Below, piece by piece: positions 37,301-48,958 of a DNA stretch of 64,000 bases. The stretch comes from Sanderia malayensis (Eukaryota; Cnidaria; Scyphozoa; Semaeostomeae; Pelagiidae), in NCBI GenBank assembly GCA_013076295.1, contig RQOL01000658.1, forward strand, positions 4,154,836 to 4,218,835, given 5' to 3'. A model generated the notes under the pieces. The model had not been told where the DNA came from, did no database searches, and saw only the letters and a list, made by a program, of their open reading frames with translations. The number at the start of each line of letters is the position of its first letter. Position 1 is the first letter of the stretch. The position numbers were made by a program, and so were the translations under genes.

Positions 37301-37921
37301 ACTGTAGATAATGAAACGATAACAAAGTTTGGGTTTGGTCATGAGTATCATATGATAAGAACAAAAGTCGACTACGTAAAATGACGTAGTCGGAAGGCAA
37401 AATGATATCTAAGAGAGCTATTTGAGATTCCAAATAACGAGGTAATTAATTCCGTTGTTAAACGTTGAAAGAAAGATTATGCGGGTGAAGGAACGGAAAT
37501 GAATCTTAGTCATAACTGGTCTTCACTGTAATGTTGTTTTCGAATGAAAGAGATTGCGGTCAAAATATTCAAGGCTGTTTAAAAACCTTTTTGTATACGA
37601 TTTTGAAAGTTTACTTTTCAACAATTAGTGATAAATTCAACTTATCCCCTGCCTAATCTTACTTAGAACATTACATTCAAATATATGGTACAGATCAAAC
37701 AACTGAGTGTTAAAATGGTTTGTTAAAATGCAAGGATTTTATGTGGTACACATAGGGGAGACAAGACACTTAAATGTTTGAAATTGATAAAAAAAACGTA
37801 CCATGGCATCTGCAGTAACTGCGCTTTCAAGTTGAGCTTGAACTGGTGCAGAAGATGTGAAGTTGATAATAGAAAAAAGCAGAACTATTGCTGCCAAAAC
37901 TTTCTTGGTATTCATATCCAT
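34393..37921 (-). CDS. matrix metalloproteinase 2 of the pair, furin-activated, probably GPI-anchored, 539 aa
   Basis: Exons on the complement: 37802-37921, 36973-37224, 36601-36847, 36052-36273, 35487-35766, 34938-35230, 34393-34598 (1620 nt). The signal peptide MDMNTKKVLAAIVLLFSIIN is followed by APVQAQLE. The prodomain begins DFLENYGYV, with cysteine switch TRCGMPD and furin site RRKRR. The catalytic domain has HELGHSIGLDH and Met-turn IMYPYY. The hemopexin domain runs from Cys in PKCF to LSYC. The hydrophobic C-terminus AIHVVVATMTMLLGSLLMLA ends the protein, which fits a GPI signal. Exons 3 and 4 (247 and 222 nt) have exactly the lengths of the paralogue's, with identical phases, so the two genes arose by tandem duplication. 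An in-frame ATG at 37999 would add 26 residues before the signal peptide and is less likely. Confidence 0.9.
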
Positions 37922-38115
37922 TACTTTAGGTTGCTTGACCTGTATCGTCAAATAAGTTTCTTGCGATGATCGTATTCTGGTTTCTTTTAGAAGTTCCAAT
38001 TTGTTCTGTCTGTGTGTCTTCGTCTTCCTAGAGTTCTTGTTCGAGTTTCTGTTTTGACTTTCGTCAACCCGATGCTTCTGTTTGATTTGATTTCACAACC
38101 TCAATTTGCTCGCAA

Positions 38116-38121
38116 TTTATA
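38116..38121 (-). promoter_or_regulatory. TATA box of metalloproteinase 2
   Basis: TATAAA on the minus strand, about 195 bp before the start codon, at the same kind of distance as in the paralogue. Confidence 0.5.
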
Positions 38122-39406
38122 GCCGACAATCGAAACCGTCATACAACGCATTCAGTCCATATTTGGAAGCCGACAACACACAATGCAAGTGGGCAAAAGA
38201 GGATGTCGCATGGAACACCCAAAGGAATATATGCGGTATACGACACGAACAAGTGACGTGTACGGATGTGTCAGATTTGTAACAATGAAACTAATTCACC
38301 TTGTAAAACTTCCAACATTCCAACAATCTGAAAAAGCCTTCTATCCATCTTTAACACACAGAAAGCTTAAAGAACACTATTTACGAAATAAATTTTAATG
38401 TCCATAACTTTTTATTGTGTCATATCATGATGTGATGGAAGAAAGAATGCCGAAACAATTGAGGTTGAACTTGTTCGATGATACGTTTAAGTCATACATG
38501 ATTTGGCCATTACCACAAACTGAAATGTGATTGGAATTTAGTTCCTGTTTCAAACCAGTTTAGATTGTGAAAGCTTATAATTTCTTATCCAAAACCTTGA
38601 GTTAAATAATGTATTTAACCTTGTATGAATATCAATAAAGCCCTTTTGTGGATGTTTTAAATATCTTAATAATTAGAAGGGTTGATCTAATCATTAAGAT
38701 AAGTAAAGTAAAGCACACGCGAAAAAAACCTGTGACGTGAGGGTAATTGTGAGCAAGTAAAGCAAAGTCAAGGCCGATTTGAATGACCTGTGAATAGGCT
38801 CTATTGTGCACGAAAACTTGAATGGTTTTGTGTTCCATTCAGGAACCCAATATGTAACGGAAATTCAACAAACATACGTTATTCGAAAATAGCTCATCGA
38901 AAATCTCTAAGCTTTGAGCATAATAGTCATGAGAGAAAACTATGCATTGAGGAAACGAAAAGTGATTACCATATAGAGTCAAATAAGTAGATGTTATTTC
39001 AAAACTTTCACAAACATGTGGCTATAGTTTAGAATAAGTGCAGTATATTTTAAAATTTAAAAGAACTTATTTGTTATTTGAACCTTGTTCTAAAAAATAT
39101 TCTCCTTTGATTCTTTGATTTCGATTTACTTTCCAATCAACCAATAACGTTGCAGAAAAAACAAAAGAAGTTAGATGAGTCGTCTGTTGGCTCGAACACG
39201 TGCAGTTCGAGCTCTTACTAAATTCGGACGAAATTATCTGCTCTTTTAAATTTCACTAAAGAAGCAATCCTTCTAAAATCATCTCTAGAGTTTGAACTTG
39301 TCTCTAAACTCGAATATTCTTATAACCCCAGGGGTGTTTGAATCACATAGAGTTTACAGTGGGTGGGAAATCTACACAGAAGCTTAGTAATGACTGGGAT
39401 GGTGCT
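38122..39406. other. intergenic DNA, no gene seen
   Basis: Only a degenerate TTCGAA-rich miniature-element remnant (about 39186-39360, ending in AGAGTTTACAGT) is recognisable. Open frames here lack any coding sign. Confidence 0.45.
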
Positions 39407-40193
39407 TATGGCAAGCGGATGTCACCATAATCAGATAAACCCACTTTTTCTCAGATAAAGTGGGTTTATCTGGAGAAAAACCCACTTTTTCTGCAATAAG
39501 TCACGTTTTCTGCAGATAAACCCACTTTTTCTGAAAAACCCACTTTATCTGACAGAAAAAGTGGGTTTTTCTGATAAACTGGGTTTTTCTGCAGAAAAAG
39601 TGGGTTTTTCAGATAAAGTGGGTTTTTCTGCAGAAAAAGTGGGTTTTTCAAATTCCGCATTGCTGCTGCCTGCGTCATAAGTTACGTGGGTGTGATAGAA
39701 GATTGTCCACGTGCGACTGTTCGAATGTTTCACAATGTTTCACAACCTTGAGGAGACACATGCAGTGTCTCCTCAGGGTTTCGATGTTAGAGATGGCATC
39801 TTCAAGTAAATCCTCAAAATTGTCTGTAAATCTTTCAGGGTTAATATCCATTTTTGAAATTGAAAGCTGAAACATTCGAACAGTCGCACGTGGACAATCT
39901 TCTATCACACCCACGTAACTTATGACGCAGGCAGCAGCAATGCGGAATTTGAAAAACCCACTTTTTCTGCAGAAAAACCCACTTTATCTGAAAAACCCAC
40001 TTTTTCTGCAGAAAAACCCAGTTTATCAGAAAAACCCACTTTTTCTGTCAGATAAAGTGGGTTTTTCAGAAAAAGTGGGTTTATCTGCAGAAAACGTGAC
40101 TTATTGCAGAAAAAGTGGGTTTTTCTCCAGATAAACCCACTTTATCTGAGAAAAAGTGGGTTTATCTGATTATGGTGACATCCGCTTGCCATA
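39407..40193. mobile_element. foldback element: 326-bp arms, 135-bp loop
   Basis: 39407-39732 is, as far as I can read, the exact reverse complement of 39868-40193. The outer 250 bp of each arm is itself made of AAAACCCACTTTTTCTG-type 18-20 bp units in both orientations, so arms can also fold locally. The inner 80 bp is unique sequence containing CGTGGACAATCTTC. The loop holds a second hairpin, TGAGGAGACAC-ATGCA-GTGTCTCCTCA, at about 39752-39778. Identical 70-codon frames in each arm (LKNPLFLQ repeats) are by-products of the repeat. Organisation matches Foldback-type transposons. Confidence 0.7.
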
Positions 40194-43100
40194 GGTGCTG
40201 GGTAGCCAATTTAATTCCTTATTTGTATAAGTGGTTGATCTGTAAAGCCAGGTTTCTATACGGAAGCGAAAATTTAGATCCATGACGCGAGCGGATGGCT
40301 TACTTGCCATGTTAAGGCAAATCAAATTACTCAAATCAACTCAAATGAATCAAAAACCATTGTATATTCTTCACCACAGTCAATCCTCATTCACTATCAC
40401 CAGATGTGAACAACAATATTATTGTTCTATGGAGGAACTACGATAGATTTAAGAATAGTGGTGGTAAGGGGCTATAAGGTCCCACGCCTTGCGCAGCATA
40501 AGCATATACCCACGTACGAATCATCACGTAAAATCATAGCTGACTTCAAATGGAATTTCATACTTGATAAATGAAATAAAATGACTTGGCTTGAACCCAA
40601 AACAGCTATTGGAATATGACTGCTCATAATTTCCATCACTATACTAAGCTGAACACTATACATAACTCAATTATAATATCAATTAATTATGAAAATAATT
40701 ATAATTGAAGAAATACTGATCAGAAGCCATTACGTAGGTAACTAGCAAGAGACTGAGCTCAAGAAACCAAGGGAATGACTAACTGGATTAACACGACTAT
40801 ATTCTCAACCACATATATCCATTCATTCGTTTGAAAAGCACCATTTTCATACATTGAAAGACTGCTACTAATGTAAGAAGTTACTCTCTCTCCGAGAAGC
40901 ACTCTAAAAACCATTTATTTTGAAATTGTTCATTTATTTGAGTAACTTTTCGTGCCGATTGAAATTGCTCGTGGGGAACTGAAAATTACAAAGAGATTGT
41001 GGTTCTATAAAAGACGTGAACTGAGGTTTATATTCCAATTCAAATACAGTCAAATCTGCATAGGTCAAACTCGTGTAATTTTAATAAAATTCCCTGTCCC
41101 TTCATGGATCACTGAGGAACCAATCCTTATAAAACAAACCTATCTAACTCGAACTTTTTGTAATTCCAACATTTTCATTCGAGTTACACAGATTTCACTG
41201 TAACGTTGTGGCACACTGTTATTCTTGTATTGGTTGCTGTTCACTGATTGAGGTCGATATCATTCTTAGGGCATTTAGTTTTCATTAAAACTGTCAAAAT
41301 ATCTTTGGTATAAAAAGACTGCTTTTCTTTGTATATTTAAACCTTTGATATCAGAAAGCGGTTCAGTCCACACTGACCCTAACATATAGGCCCTAAGAGG
41401 GCAAGTTTCTTACAATAAATGCGTGTATTTGGTTATTGTAGTTAGTGTCGTTCAATTGTGTATGAATCAATGACAAAAATAAATATACTTGCTTTCAATA
41501 GCCACATAATTCCCATTCCAATTCAAAATAAGTCGTTTCAATAGATATAATTAAACCCAATACTACAAACCAGTGAAATTTCTTTGGCACGTTTTATTGT
41601 CGATAAAGAATAAATATATTTTGAAATGAGTGTAAGTATATAAATATAGATTTCCCGCAAAATCTTCTCACAACTCATTAAAAAGTTTTCTCACAGTAGT
41701 TCATTAAAGGGAGCGCCGAAAATAAAAGGTAATTAGAGGAAGTAGTTTGAATTAACAGCTTTGAATTTAGTTGCTATTTCTATCCTACCAGTGTTCTGTA
41801 TATATTAGCTATCTTTATCTTTCTTAGTGTTCAACTCAGAACAGGTACGGGATATTGTGAATATAAGCATGCAATCTCAGTCATAAGAGAAGAAATACTT
41901 CTCTCATTGGTATAATGCAATGTTACCTTAGATTAAATCGAAGAATGTAATATAATGATGGATCTATTTTAGTGGCTGCTAATTATATTTATTTACTTTC
42001 GTAGAAATTGCACGAAACTTCCAATATAATTAAAATGCGTTTATTAATTACTCTATTGCCAACCAACTAAGGCATTGACATGAATTCCTTTTTACCCCAA
42101 CGTTAGGTAATCAGTGTGTAATGAATTACTTTTAGAGATTAGGAATAAACAGAAACTTCCCCCGTGAGAACTTGATTGGAAAACTGCATGCTACGTGCAA
42201 GAAAGACTTCCCTTGGTAATACAAAAATTCCTACAGTAGCAGTTTAGAAGGAACTTGAAATTTGTAGCATTGTTATTAAGTGACTTTGTATAACGCAATG
42301 ACCCTTGCATTAGTAATTTTAATATCAAAACAGGCTTCATGGTTCTTATCTCCAGGGACGTTCCTTGGGAGGCGTTTCCATGTTCGCAAGTTCGTGTAAT
42401 GTAAGGCTCAATAAATACTGAAGTTTCCTTAACTGGGGGCAAATTTGAGTAGATTTCTTAGCAATTCCTTAACTTTTTCTTTGTATTTCTATGAAATAAA
42501 ACTAGTCACTAATTACACATTTTTCTGGTTACTGATACTGAAACTGGTTTGTTAAATGTTTAATGTTGAAGAACGATATAGACTAGTCTCATACAGATTA
42601 TTTTCGCTAATAAGAAGTGGTGTGTGCCTCACATTTCCTGTTAAGCCCACAAGATTTAACTTTTCGACTTCCTTAGCAGTCTTCCATCCAGTACTGGGAT
42701 TCAATTCCTTAAGTTTTTGTCTATCTGAGTACTGACTAGCTTATAGAGCAGAGCACTTGCCTATAAAATAAAATGCGTGTAATGTACATACATGACACGA
42801 GAAACACAGCACCAGGCCTAGCATCAAAAGTTTCTTATTTTTGGGTAACTTTTGACAAGAATTTAGTAATTCAGATTATCAGCACTTTAAATTTGACTCA
42901 ATATTTTTATTTTAAAATACAGCCCATCTTCGGTTTCGCAAACATCTGATATGAGAAGAATGTTTTAGCTTGGCTCCCTTGGCCCCCTTCAAGCATTCAT
43001 GGTTTCTATTTCAAATTGAGATTGCATTGTTTAAGATAAAAGGCTTGTTTAAATAATGGATCAGTTCCACAGATTATCAGATTTCTCTTCAAATAAAAAT

Positions 43101-43214
43101 ATGATGCTATTTTGGCTTGCCAAAACTATTCTTAGCTGATTCTAAAAATATAATATTTTGTTGGCAACCAAGCTTCTTTTTCATGAGCTGGAGGGAGAAG
43201 GAGAATTCTTCAAA
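40194..43214. other. intergenic DNA, no gene seen apart from one miniature element
   Basis: AT-rich single-copy-looking DNA. I found no exon, RNA gene or transposase here other than the element at 41045-41202. Confidence 0.45.
41045..41202. mobile_element. TACAGTCAAATCTG-type miniature element, 158 bp
   Basis: Ends TACAGTCAAATCTGCATAGG and CACAGATTTCACTGTA are inverted repeats with one mismatch in the first 14 bp. CTCGAACTT and TTCGAGTTA blocks lie inside. Same family as 26456-26640. Confidence 0.65.
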
Positions 43215-43618
43215 TACACGTTTTTTTTATAAGAAACCGGTTTATAAGAAACCTAGATCTAGACGCCCTAAAATTTAAGAAACTTTTAGAACTACAAGGA
43301 AATATCTAAGAAACATCAGAAATTTCGGAAACACGTTTTCCCTTTACGGATTTAGCAAATGTCAACTACAGTAAGTATGTTTTATGTGCTAAGCATAACA
43401 TTGTCGGCTCCACATGGCGATTTTTCGCATTGACGATTTTTCTTTGATATAATACCAATATTTTGCGACATCCACGTTTTTTCTTCGTTTTCATTGGAAC
43501 TTCGTGTTCATTAAATTAAGAAACTTTTAAGAAACTTTTAGAACTAAAATGTGGCTAAAAATTAAGAAACTTTTACTACTAGGCCTTGAGCCAGGTTTCT
43601 TATAAAAAAAAACGTGTA
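43215..43618. mobile_element. 404-bp miniature element with ACACGTTTTTTTTATAAG ends
   Basis: The left end TACACGTTTTTTTTATAAGA reads through AACC; the right end GGTTTCTTATAAAAAAAAAC closes with GTGTA. This gives an inverted repeat of about 23 bp flanked by TA, as for Tc1/mariner-derived elements. Many TTAAGAAACTTTTAGAACT-like subrepeats fill the inside. Confidence 0.7.
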
Positions 43619-43887
43619 ATATATCATCTCTTGGGAATGCTGAGATATTTAATGTTTTTTATTTTATATTTGTCGGTCTTGTAATGTCTTTTAAGGAATC
43701 ATTGTTATGTTGTTGATTATAAAGGTAATAATAATGATCATGATGGTGATAATAACAATTGTAATAACATTTTGCCATGCATGGAGAACATGACTAGTTT
43801 TTCCCCACACGCTTTTGATGTAACGTGCACTTACATTTCCTGCAGCATTTAAAAGAAAAAAACCTACCTTTTTGCGAACTACACATG

Positions 43888-44519
43888 TACGGTAAATCCT
43901 CGATTAAGCCCACACCCTCAAATAAGCCCCCCCCCGCGAATAAGCCCCACCTTAAATGATTTTTTGCAAAATAAGCCCCCAGCCTCAAATAAGCCCCCAT
44001 GTGGGACTGATTGTTATTTTAGTGTAAATACATTAATTCTATTCTTTGACGGACTTTCTTCTTGCTTTTCAACATACTTTGACATAGATATTGCCACAAA
44101 AACAGCATACCTTGCTCCGAGGGGGACACTCGGTACATAGACATACAGGGGGTCAGTCCGAGAATTTTACAAGGAACCCAAAAATATCAGAACTGATTTT
44201 CTTGAAAACCCAAAAACATCAATTTTTTAATATCTTGTACCCAAAAATATCAAAAATTGTAATCAAGTATAAAGCTTGACTAATTTGATATACCAAAAAA
44301 TATCAAAATAGCCTTGACTATTTTTAGTACCCAAAAATATCATTTTGGACAAAAGTTGTCACCCAAAAATATCATACTGAGTGCCCCCCTGGGACCATGC
44401 TGAAAATTTTTGCCTGTACGGAATAAGCCCCCTCTAGTAAGCCCCCCCTTGAATAAGCCCCACCCTAAAATGTTGTTTGCGAAATAAGCCCCCGGGGCTT
44501 AATCGAGGATTTACGGTAC
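43888..44519. mobile_element. GGGGCTTATTCGAGG element carrying a nested element
   Basis: Outer ends TACGGTAAATCCTCGATTAA and CTTAATCGAGGATTTACGGTA-type sequence are inverted repeats, with AATAAGCCCCC blocks repeated at least eight times next to both ends. A different element interrupts the centre (44116-44398). This is the longest and best preserved copy of the family in the window. Confidence 0.7.
44116..44398. mobile_element. nested miniature element with ACCCAAAAATATCA minisatellite
   Basis: GGGGGACACTCGGTA (44120-44134) and TACTGAGTGCCCCCC (44375-44389) form an inverted repeat with two mismatches. Between them the unit ACCCAAAAATATCA recurs five or six times with drift. The arrangement shows it inserted into the GGGGCTTATT element, so it is the younger of the two. 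Confidence 0.55.
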
Positions 44520-46041
44520 ATATATTGTTTGTTTATGTTATGACATCGACCTACATCGACCAAATATTTTGCACGACGAAGAATAAAGCTCAACATGCAT
44601 CATGGGATAGACAGACCGCGCAATTTCCCGGCAACATGTAAAAATTCTGATGGCGTGACATCGTGTATTATGTTCACCCAACTTTGTCCTTTCAATTCTT
44701 TTCATCTTCAAGGACACCACATAACGCATTGTAGGTCATTCCTATTTCCTTTATCCATATTGGTTTTGAATGAAGAGTGTCTTGTCTGGCAGACTACGTA
44801 GTGCTAAGTGCTTCCACACTGGAAGGTAAGAGTAATAAATCCCTTTCCATTGAAAAGTTCGTAAGCCCCTCCCCTCTGGGGCTGAATTTGCAGTATATTT
44901 GTTCTTTATTGAAAATTGAAGGGTTTTTACTAGGGGCTGTCTTTTTTGTGGAAAATGTGAATCCACTTTAATAAGCAACTTAGAGGGCTAATCTAGAGTC
45001 AAGTTGTTTATAAGTTTTTTGCAAAGACAAACGTATCAACTTCAACCAGCCCCATTAGGTAAACTTACTAAGCCAGGCCTGCTCCATTTGTTTCAATGTA
45101 CCTAAGCATTTCAAATGTAGCTAGTAGAACAATTATGTTTTTAAGTTTTTGAAAGGTGTGATCTTTTTTGTGGTACCTAGTGATCTGTGGCACCATAAAT
45201 TTTTATAGTTCCTTAATTTTAGCTTCACATTTTTGTGATTCTCAGTTTTTCCAAGTGTTAAAATTATTCAATTTTGATTCAGTCAGTTTTTTAATATTTT
45301 TTGATACTTTTTAATATTCTAAATATAAGGATTGTTCTTCATAAAAAGCTTGCATTGTAAAGGTAGAAATGATTGAAATCAAAATCAGAAATATTACTTA
45401 TCATTATCATTTCTTATAATAGCTCCATTTGAAGTTCATCAAAAGGGATGGTCCTGGTTTATTTTGAAATGAAGAATATGTCAACAAAAACCAACTTCAT
45501 CTCAATTGTAAGATTCTAGTTGTTATCTGAAGCATTTCTATTATTCATTCCAGTACTTATCATTTCTTATATTCTTATCAAAAGCTGCAAATGTTAGATC
45601 CATGTGTTTTCAGATATTTACTTACTTTTCATTTCCTTTTTTACTTTTGAGCTTGTTCATGCTTCAGTTTTCAGCTATATCAAGTCATACAGCACTTTTA
45701 TTTGCCTAGCTTTACTTTCCTACCTTTTCACTGAAGTTATAGTTTGCAGCTATTCTTTGCAAATATTGAATCCTCATTTATTTTCTTATTTCTAATAGAT
45801 GCTTATTTCTTGCAAAAGAAATGTTTTCTTTGTTACCGTCGTTCTCCAGTTAATAACATGCATGAAAACGATGTAAGGACTGTTTATTGCACTGTACAAC
45901 TATAATCTTTCAATTTTTGTATTAAAATTTTACCAATCGCGAGAATAACGAGGCGTTTTATTCACCAGAAAGGCACAAACTCATGGTACTGGAACTCATG
46001 ATTTATTTTCTGTGATTTTCATTGCTTGAAGAGGCTTTATA
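44520..46041. other. intergenic DNA, no gene seen
   Basis: AT-rich sequence. The open frames (44538-44971, 45604-45795) are compositional; no splice-supported exon or repeat family was recognised. Confidence 0.45.
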
Positions 46042-46700
46042 ATGTCGAAACAAGTTGTTATCAGCGAGAGAAAGAAGGCGTACGTGTATTTACTTCGGCA
46101 GGAGTCGAAGCTCTCTTATCGAGAGATCGCCAGACGGTGTAAGATCTCAAAGTCTAGCGTGGAGAGGATCTGTCCAAGGAGAGATTGGAGGAGAAGGTCC
46201 CTAAGAAAAGGAGTGGCAGGCCGGAAATTCTGAGCCGCAGGGACAAAGATCGCTTCCTTCGCAAGTTTAAAACTATGAGGGAAAGCAATCTTAATGTCCA
46301 TGTGATGGATGTGGCGAAGAAATGCGACATCACGGAGGTAAGTAAGAAGACCTTGTGCCGAGTCTTTACTATCTTCCTATTTTCGGTTGTCAGTATATTC
46401 GCCCTAGAAGGAAAGGTCAGCTGACTCTCAGAGACAAAATGAAGAGGGTGGCATATGCCCTGAAGGCTTTGAAAGACACCAGCCCTGCTTTTTGGACAGA
46501 GGATGTGTGGCTGTACCTGGATGCAGTATCCTTAGTATCCTGTGTTGCTACCACTTAACAATGTAATTTTGTTCATAGAATTTTCAACATGCACTCGGAA
46601 AGACGATGCCAAATAAGAAAACAATTACGCATTTTCACTGTTGTCCCAAAGAAAGCATACGATGCAACTGCTGTCCAACATACGTGATGGTTATTCACTG
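46042..46700 (+). pseudogene. decayed Tc1/mariner-family transposase
   Basis: Translation in successive frames gives a DNA-binding part (SERKKAYVYLLRQESKLSYR, EIARRCKISKSSVERIC: a helix-turn-helix), a GRP linker in KKRSGRPEILSRRDK, a second HTH-like part (VAKKCDITEVSKKTLCRVL) and the start of the catalytic domain (LRDKMKRVAYALKAL, FWTEDVWLYLDAVS, the region of the first catalytic Asp). Frames change near 46190 and 46370, and after 46560 the similarity fades, so the gene is broken and truncated. Ordering of motifs is that of Tc1/mariner transposases. No flanking terminal repeats were found. Confidence 0.6.
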
Positions 46701-46888
46701 TGCAGTGGAGGTTGAGGTAACTAAGACAATTACTAGTCTCTTACTGTAGTGAGCGGCGGAGGAGCGAGCTTAAAGGGTTTTAAAGAAATTCCATTCTTAA
46801 AATTTTCTCTGTTGACTGCGCATAAGTCACTTTCCTTCTTTTGTGGCCTTTTGCTATGAGTATGATCCGCTGTGCTAAAGATTTCTGG

Positions 46889-47160
46889 CCGACTCCTTAC
46901 CAGCTAGTCTAACCCCTCACATATATACAGTGGTAAGTTATAGTCTTTAGAAGTTGTGATGATATGACGTGTCAATCTATAATTTACGTAACGAACACTA
47001 TTACGTAATGAATGCTCCCGCGCATAACCAGGAATTTAGTACTGCGCATGTCTGTCTACCTTTGGGGATTCATACGTCACATCTTCACAACTTCTAGTAC
47101 TAGAACTTAGCACTTATGTGACTGGTTAGACTAGCAGGTAAGGGGTCGGCGTGGCAGGCC
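46889..47160. repeat. two SINE heads in inverted arrangement around a 100-bp core
   Basis: 46889-46970 (minus orientation) and 47074-47150 (plus) are imperfect inverted repeats: each has the tRNA-like head GGTTAGACTAGC(T/A)GGTAAGG and a 38-bp extension ending TATGACGT or ACGTCACAT. The core 46971-47073 contains TTACGTAA-like sites. It may be a dimeric SINE, or a DNA element that captured SINE ends. Confidence 0.5.
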
Positions 47161-47266
47161 GAAGGCCGTGGGCTCGAACCCCAGCCAGTCGCCAAGCCTG
47201 GTCAACATGTTTTGGCAGCTCAGCATTTTGGCGTTGATGGTGAGAGTCAAACTTTCAGGCAACCAT
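47121..47266 (+). mobile_element. tRNA-derived SINE copy
   Basis: A tRNA-like head (A-box-like TTAGACTAGCAGG, B-box-like GGGCTCGAACCC) is followed by GCCTGGTCAACATGTT and a GTTGATGGTGAGAGTCAAA tail matching the minus-strand copy at 33110-33285. The T arm is degenerate, so it is not a working tRNA gene. Confidence 0.6.
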
Positions 47267-48299
47267 AACCTTTACGGATATCAGTGGCTCCATCATGATG
47301 CTCGAGAGTTAAACTTCATCTAATATGTACTTGCTATGGCTCATAGTAGTGCAATACCTCAGAGTCTAGGGTGTTGCTCATGCAGTTTAAGCGCATATAA
47401 AAGGGTGTATGAGCGCAAACGATATCTTTTTTGAAATTGCTAATTTATGCTATAGATAAGATATTTTACAAGCTCACCACAGTTTTATTGTGAATATTCT
47501 CATAATCCATCTATCTCGATTTTGTATACCCATACCATTATGCAATGAAAATGAGGCATGCTTTATCGTTTCTTTTGTTAATGTTATCAATAGTCGAGCA
47601 GGCTTCAAGACAACAAATAAAATTTCAAGCTTTCAAATTTACAGGACCACACGTTATAAGGCCACAAGTTGTTTCCAAGACCAACTAGTCTCTTCATGTT
47701 GGATGTAAAACAAACGCAAAAGGATGAGATGAAATGATATGTGCGCATTTACTGACGGTTTGTTACTTATAGTTTTGAATACAACACCAATTCCGTCATG
47801 CAACAACTGACTGATAGTTCTCATACTTACGACCATCTTATTTGTTTTAGGAGTTCCAATTCAAGAATATAAGAACACAAAAAATACAGTTTGCCGACGT
47901 ATTTCTCCGATTAAATAAGCATACACAATTCAATTTTGTTTCCTTTCAAGGGAAATTTATTCATGAAAAAGAAATAGTGTAAGTTTTATGTTAAATGCTT
48001 ACAATATGTGTATGTGACATTGTATTGCATTGTAATACTATATCAAAATGCTTCATTATGCATTGTCTCCGTCTCTGTTGGAAAAGCCATTGTTTGCTTG
48101 TAATTGTCTGAATGACAATTTTGTCATTTTTTCACATCAATTGAAGAAATGAAAATTAGAACAACACTACAAACTGAATATACTGAAGATATAATAACAA
48201 GAACAAACAGAAGTCAAATACACAACACCACATGATGCCATCTTTGTGGACCAACAATAAATGAGGTTGCTGGCATAACCAAGTGTTTGACTGGAGTTT
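47267..48299. other. intergenic DNA, no gene seen
   Basis: Single-copy-looking AT-rich DNA without supported exons or repeats. Confidence 0.4.
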
Positions 48300-48307
48300 T
48301 TCACTAG

Positions 48308-48958
48308 CAGTGGCGGCGCCAGCTCCAAAAAAGTGGGGGGGATTTTTTCGGGGGCGGGCAAGAAGTTTTTAAAAATTGTGTCCTGCTGCTCTAGGGGTAC
48401 ATGGCGTGCCGAAGGCACGCACGCAATGGCCGGAGGCCGTTGCCCAAAACAGCTGGGGGTCTGGGGCGCTGTAAGCCCCCCAACGGGTCCAGGGCAGCGC
48501 CCTGGTAGGGGTCCAGGGGGCTAAGCCCCCGGAAGCTCCCGGGATTTTGTCATTTCTGAGGTTTCAAAATGGCTTAGGATCCTTTGATTTCTCTTTTCGC
48601 ACACATTATTAGAACAACACAAAAAACCTTAACAGAAAAATAAGAAATGGGTATAGTTACAAGAGTCAATCTCAGCGAAAATGTTTTGAAACAACACCCG
48701 TTGATAGCAGCGTTGGACGTCGAAAAACGTCGGAGAATTCCCTTCCAAAATGGGAATTCACGGGAGACGCCTTAATGCTCTTTGAATTTTAAGCTGATAT
48801 ATGATTTCAAATATGGAAGTTTTACATGTCCAATACGTAGAACGTAGGCCTACCCCCCCTCCAATTTTCTCATCGGATTTGCATGAATCTCAGAGACCAT
48901 CTTTCTGAGAAAGTGGGGGGGACTAGTCCCCCCCATTCCCCCCCTGGCGCCGCCACTG
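48308..48958. mobile_element. non-autonomous hAT-superfamily element with 8-bp target duplication
   Basis: Ends CAGTGGCGGCGCCAG and CTGGCGCCGCCACTG are a perfect 15-bp inverted repeat. The flanks are an exact 8-bp direct repeat TTCACTAG (48300-48307 and 48959-48966), the hAT signature. Inside, the left half is G+C rich with GGGGGG and GGTCCAGGG runs, and the right subterminal region mirrors the GTGGGGGGG/CCCCCCCA of the left. No transposase frame remains, so it depends on a partner element. Confidence 0.85.

Noticed and set aside
39466..40134. Two identical 70-codon frames (LKNPLFLQ repeats)
   Set aside because: They are by-products of identical inverted arms composed of short repeats; there is no codon bias or homologue.
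48333..48524. 63-codon Gly/Pro-rich frame
   Set aside because: Inside the GC-rich left half of a non-autonomous hAT element.
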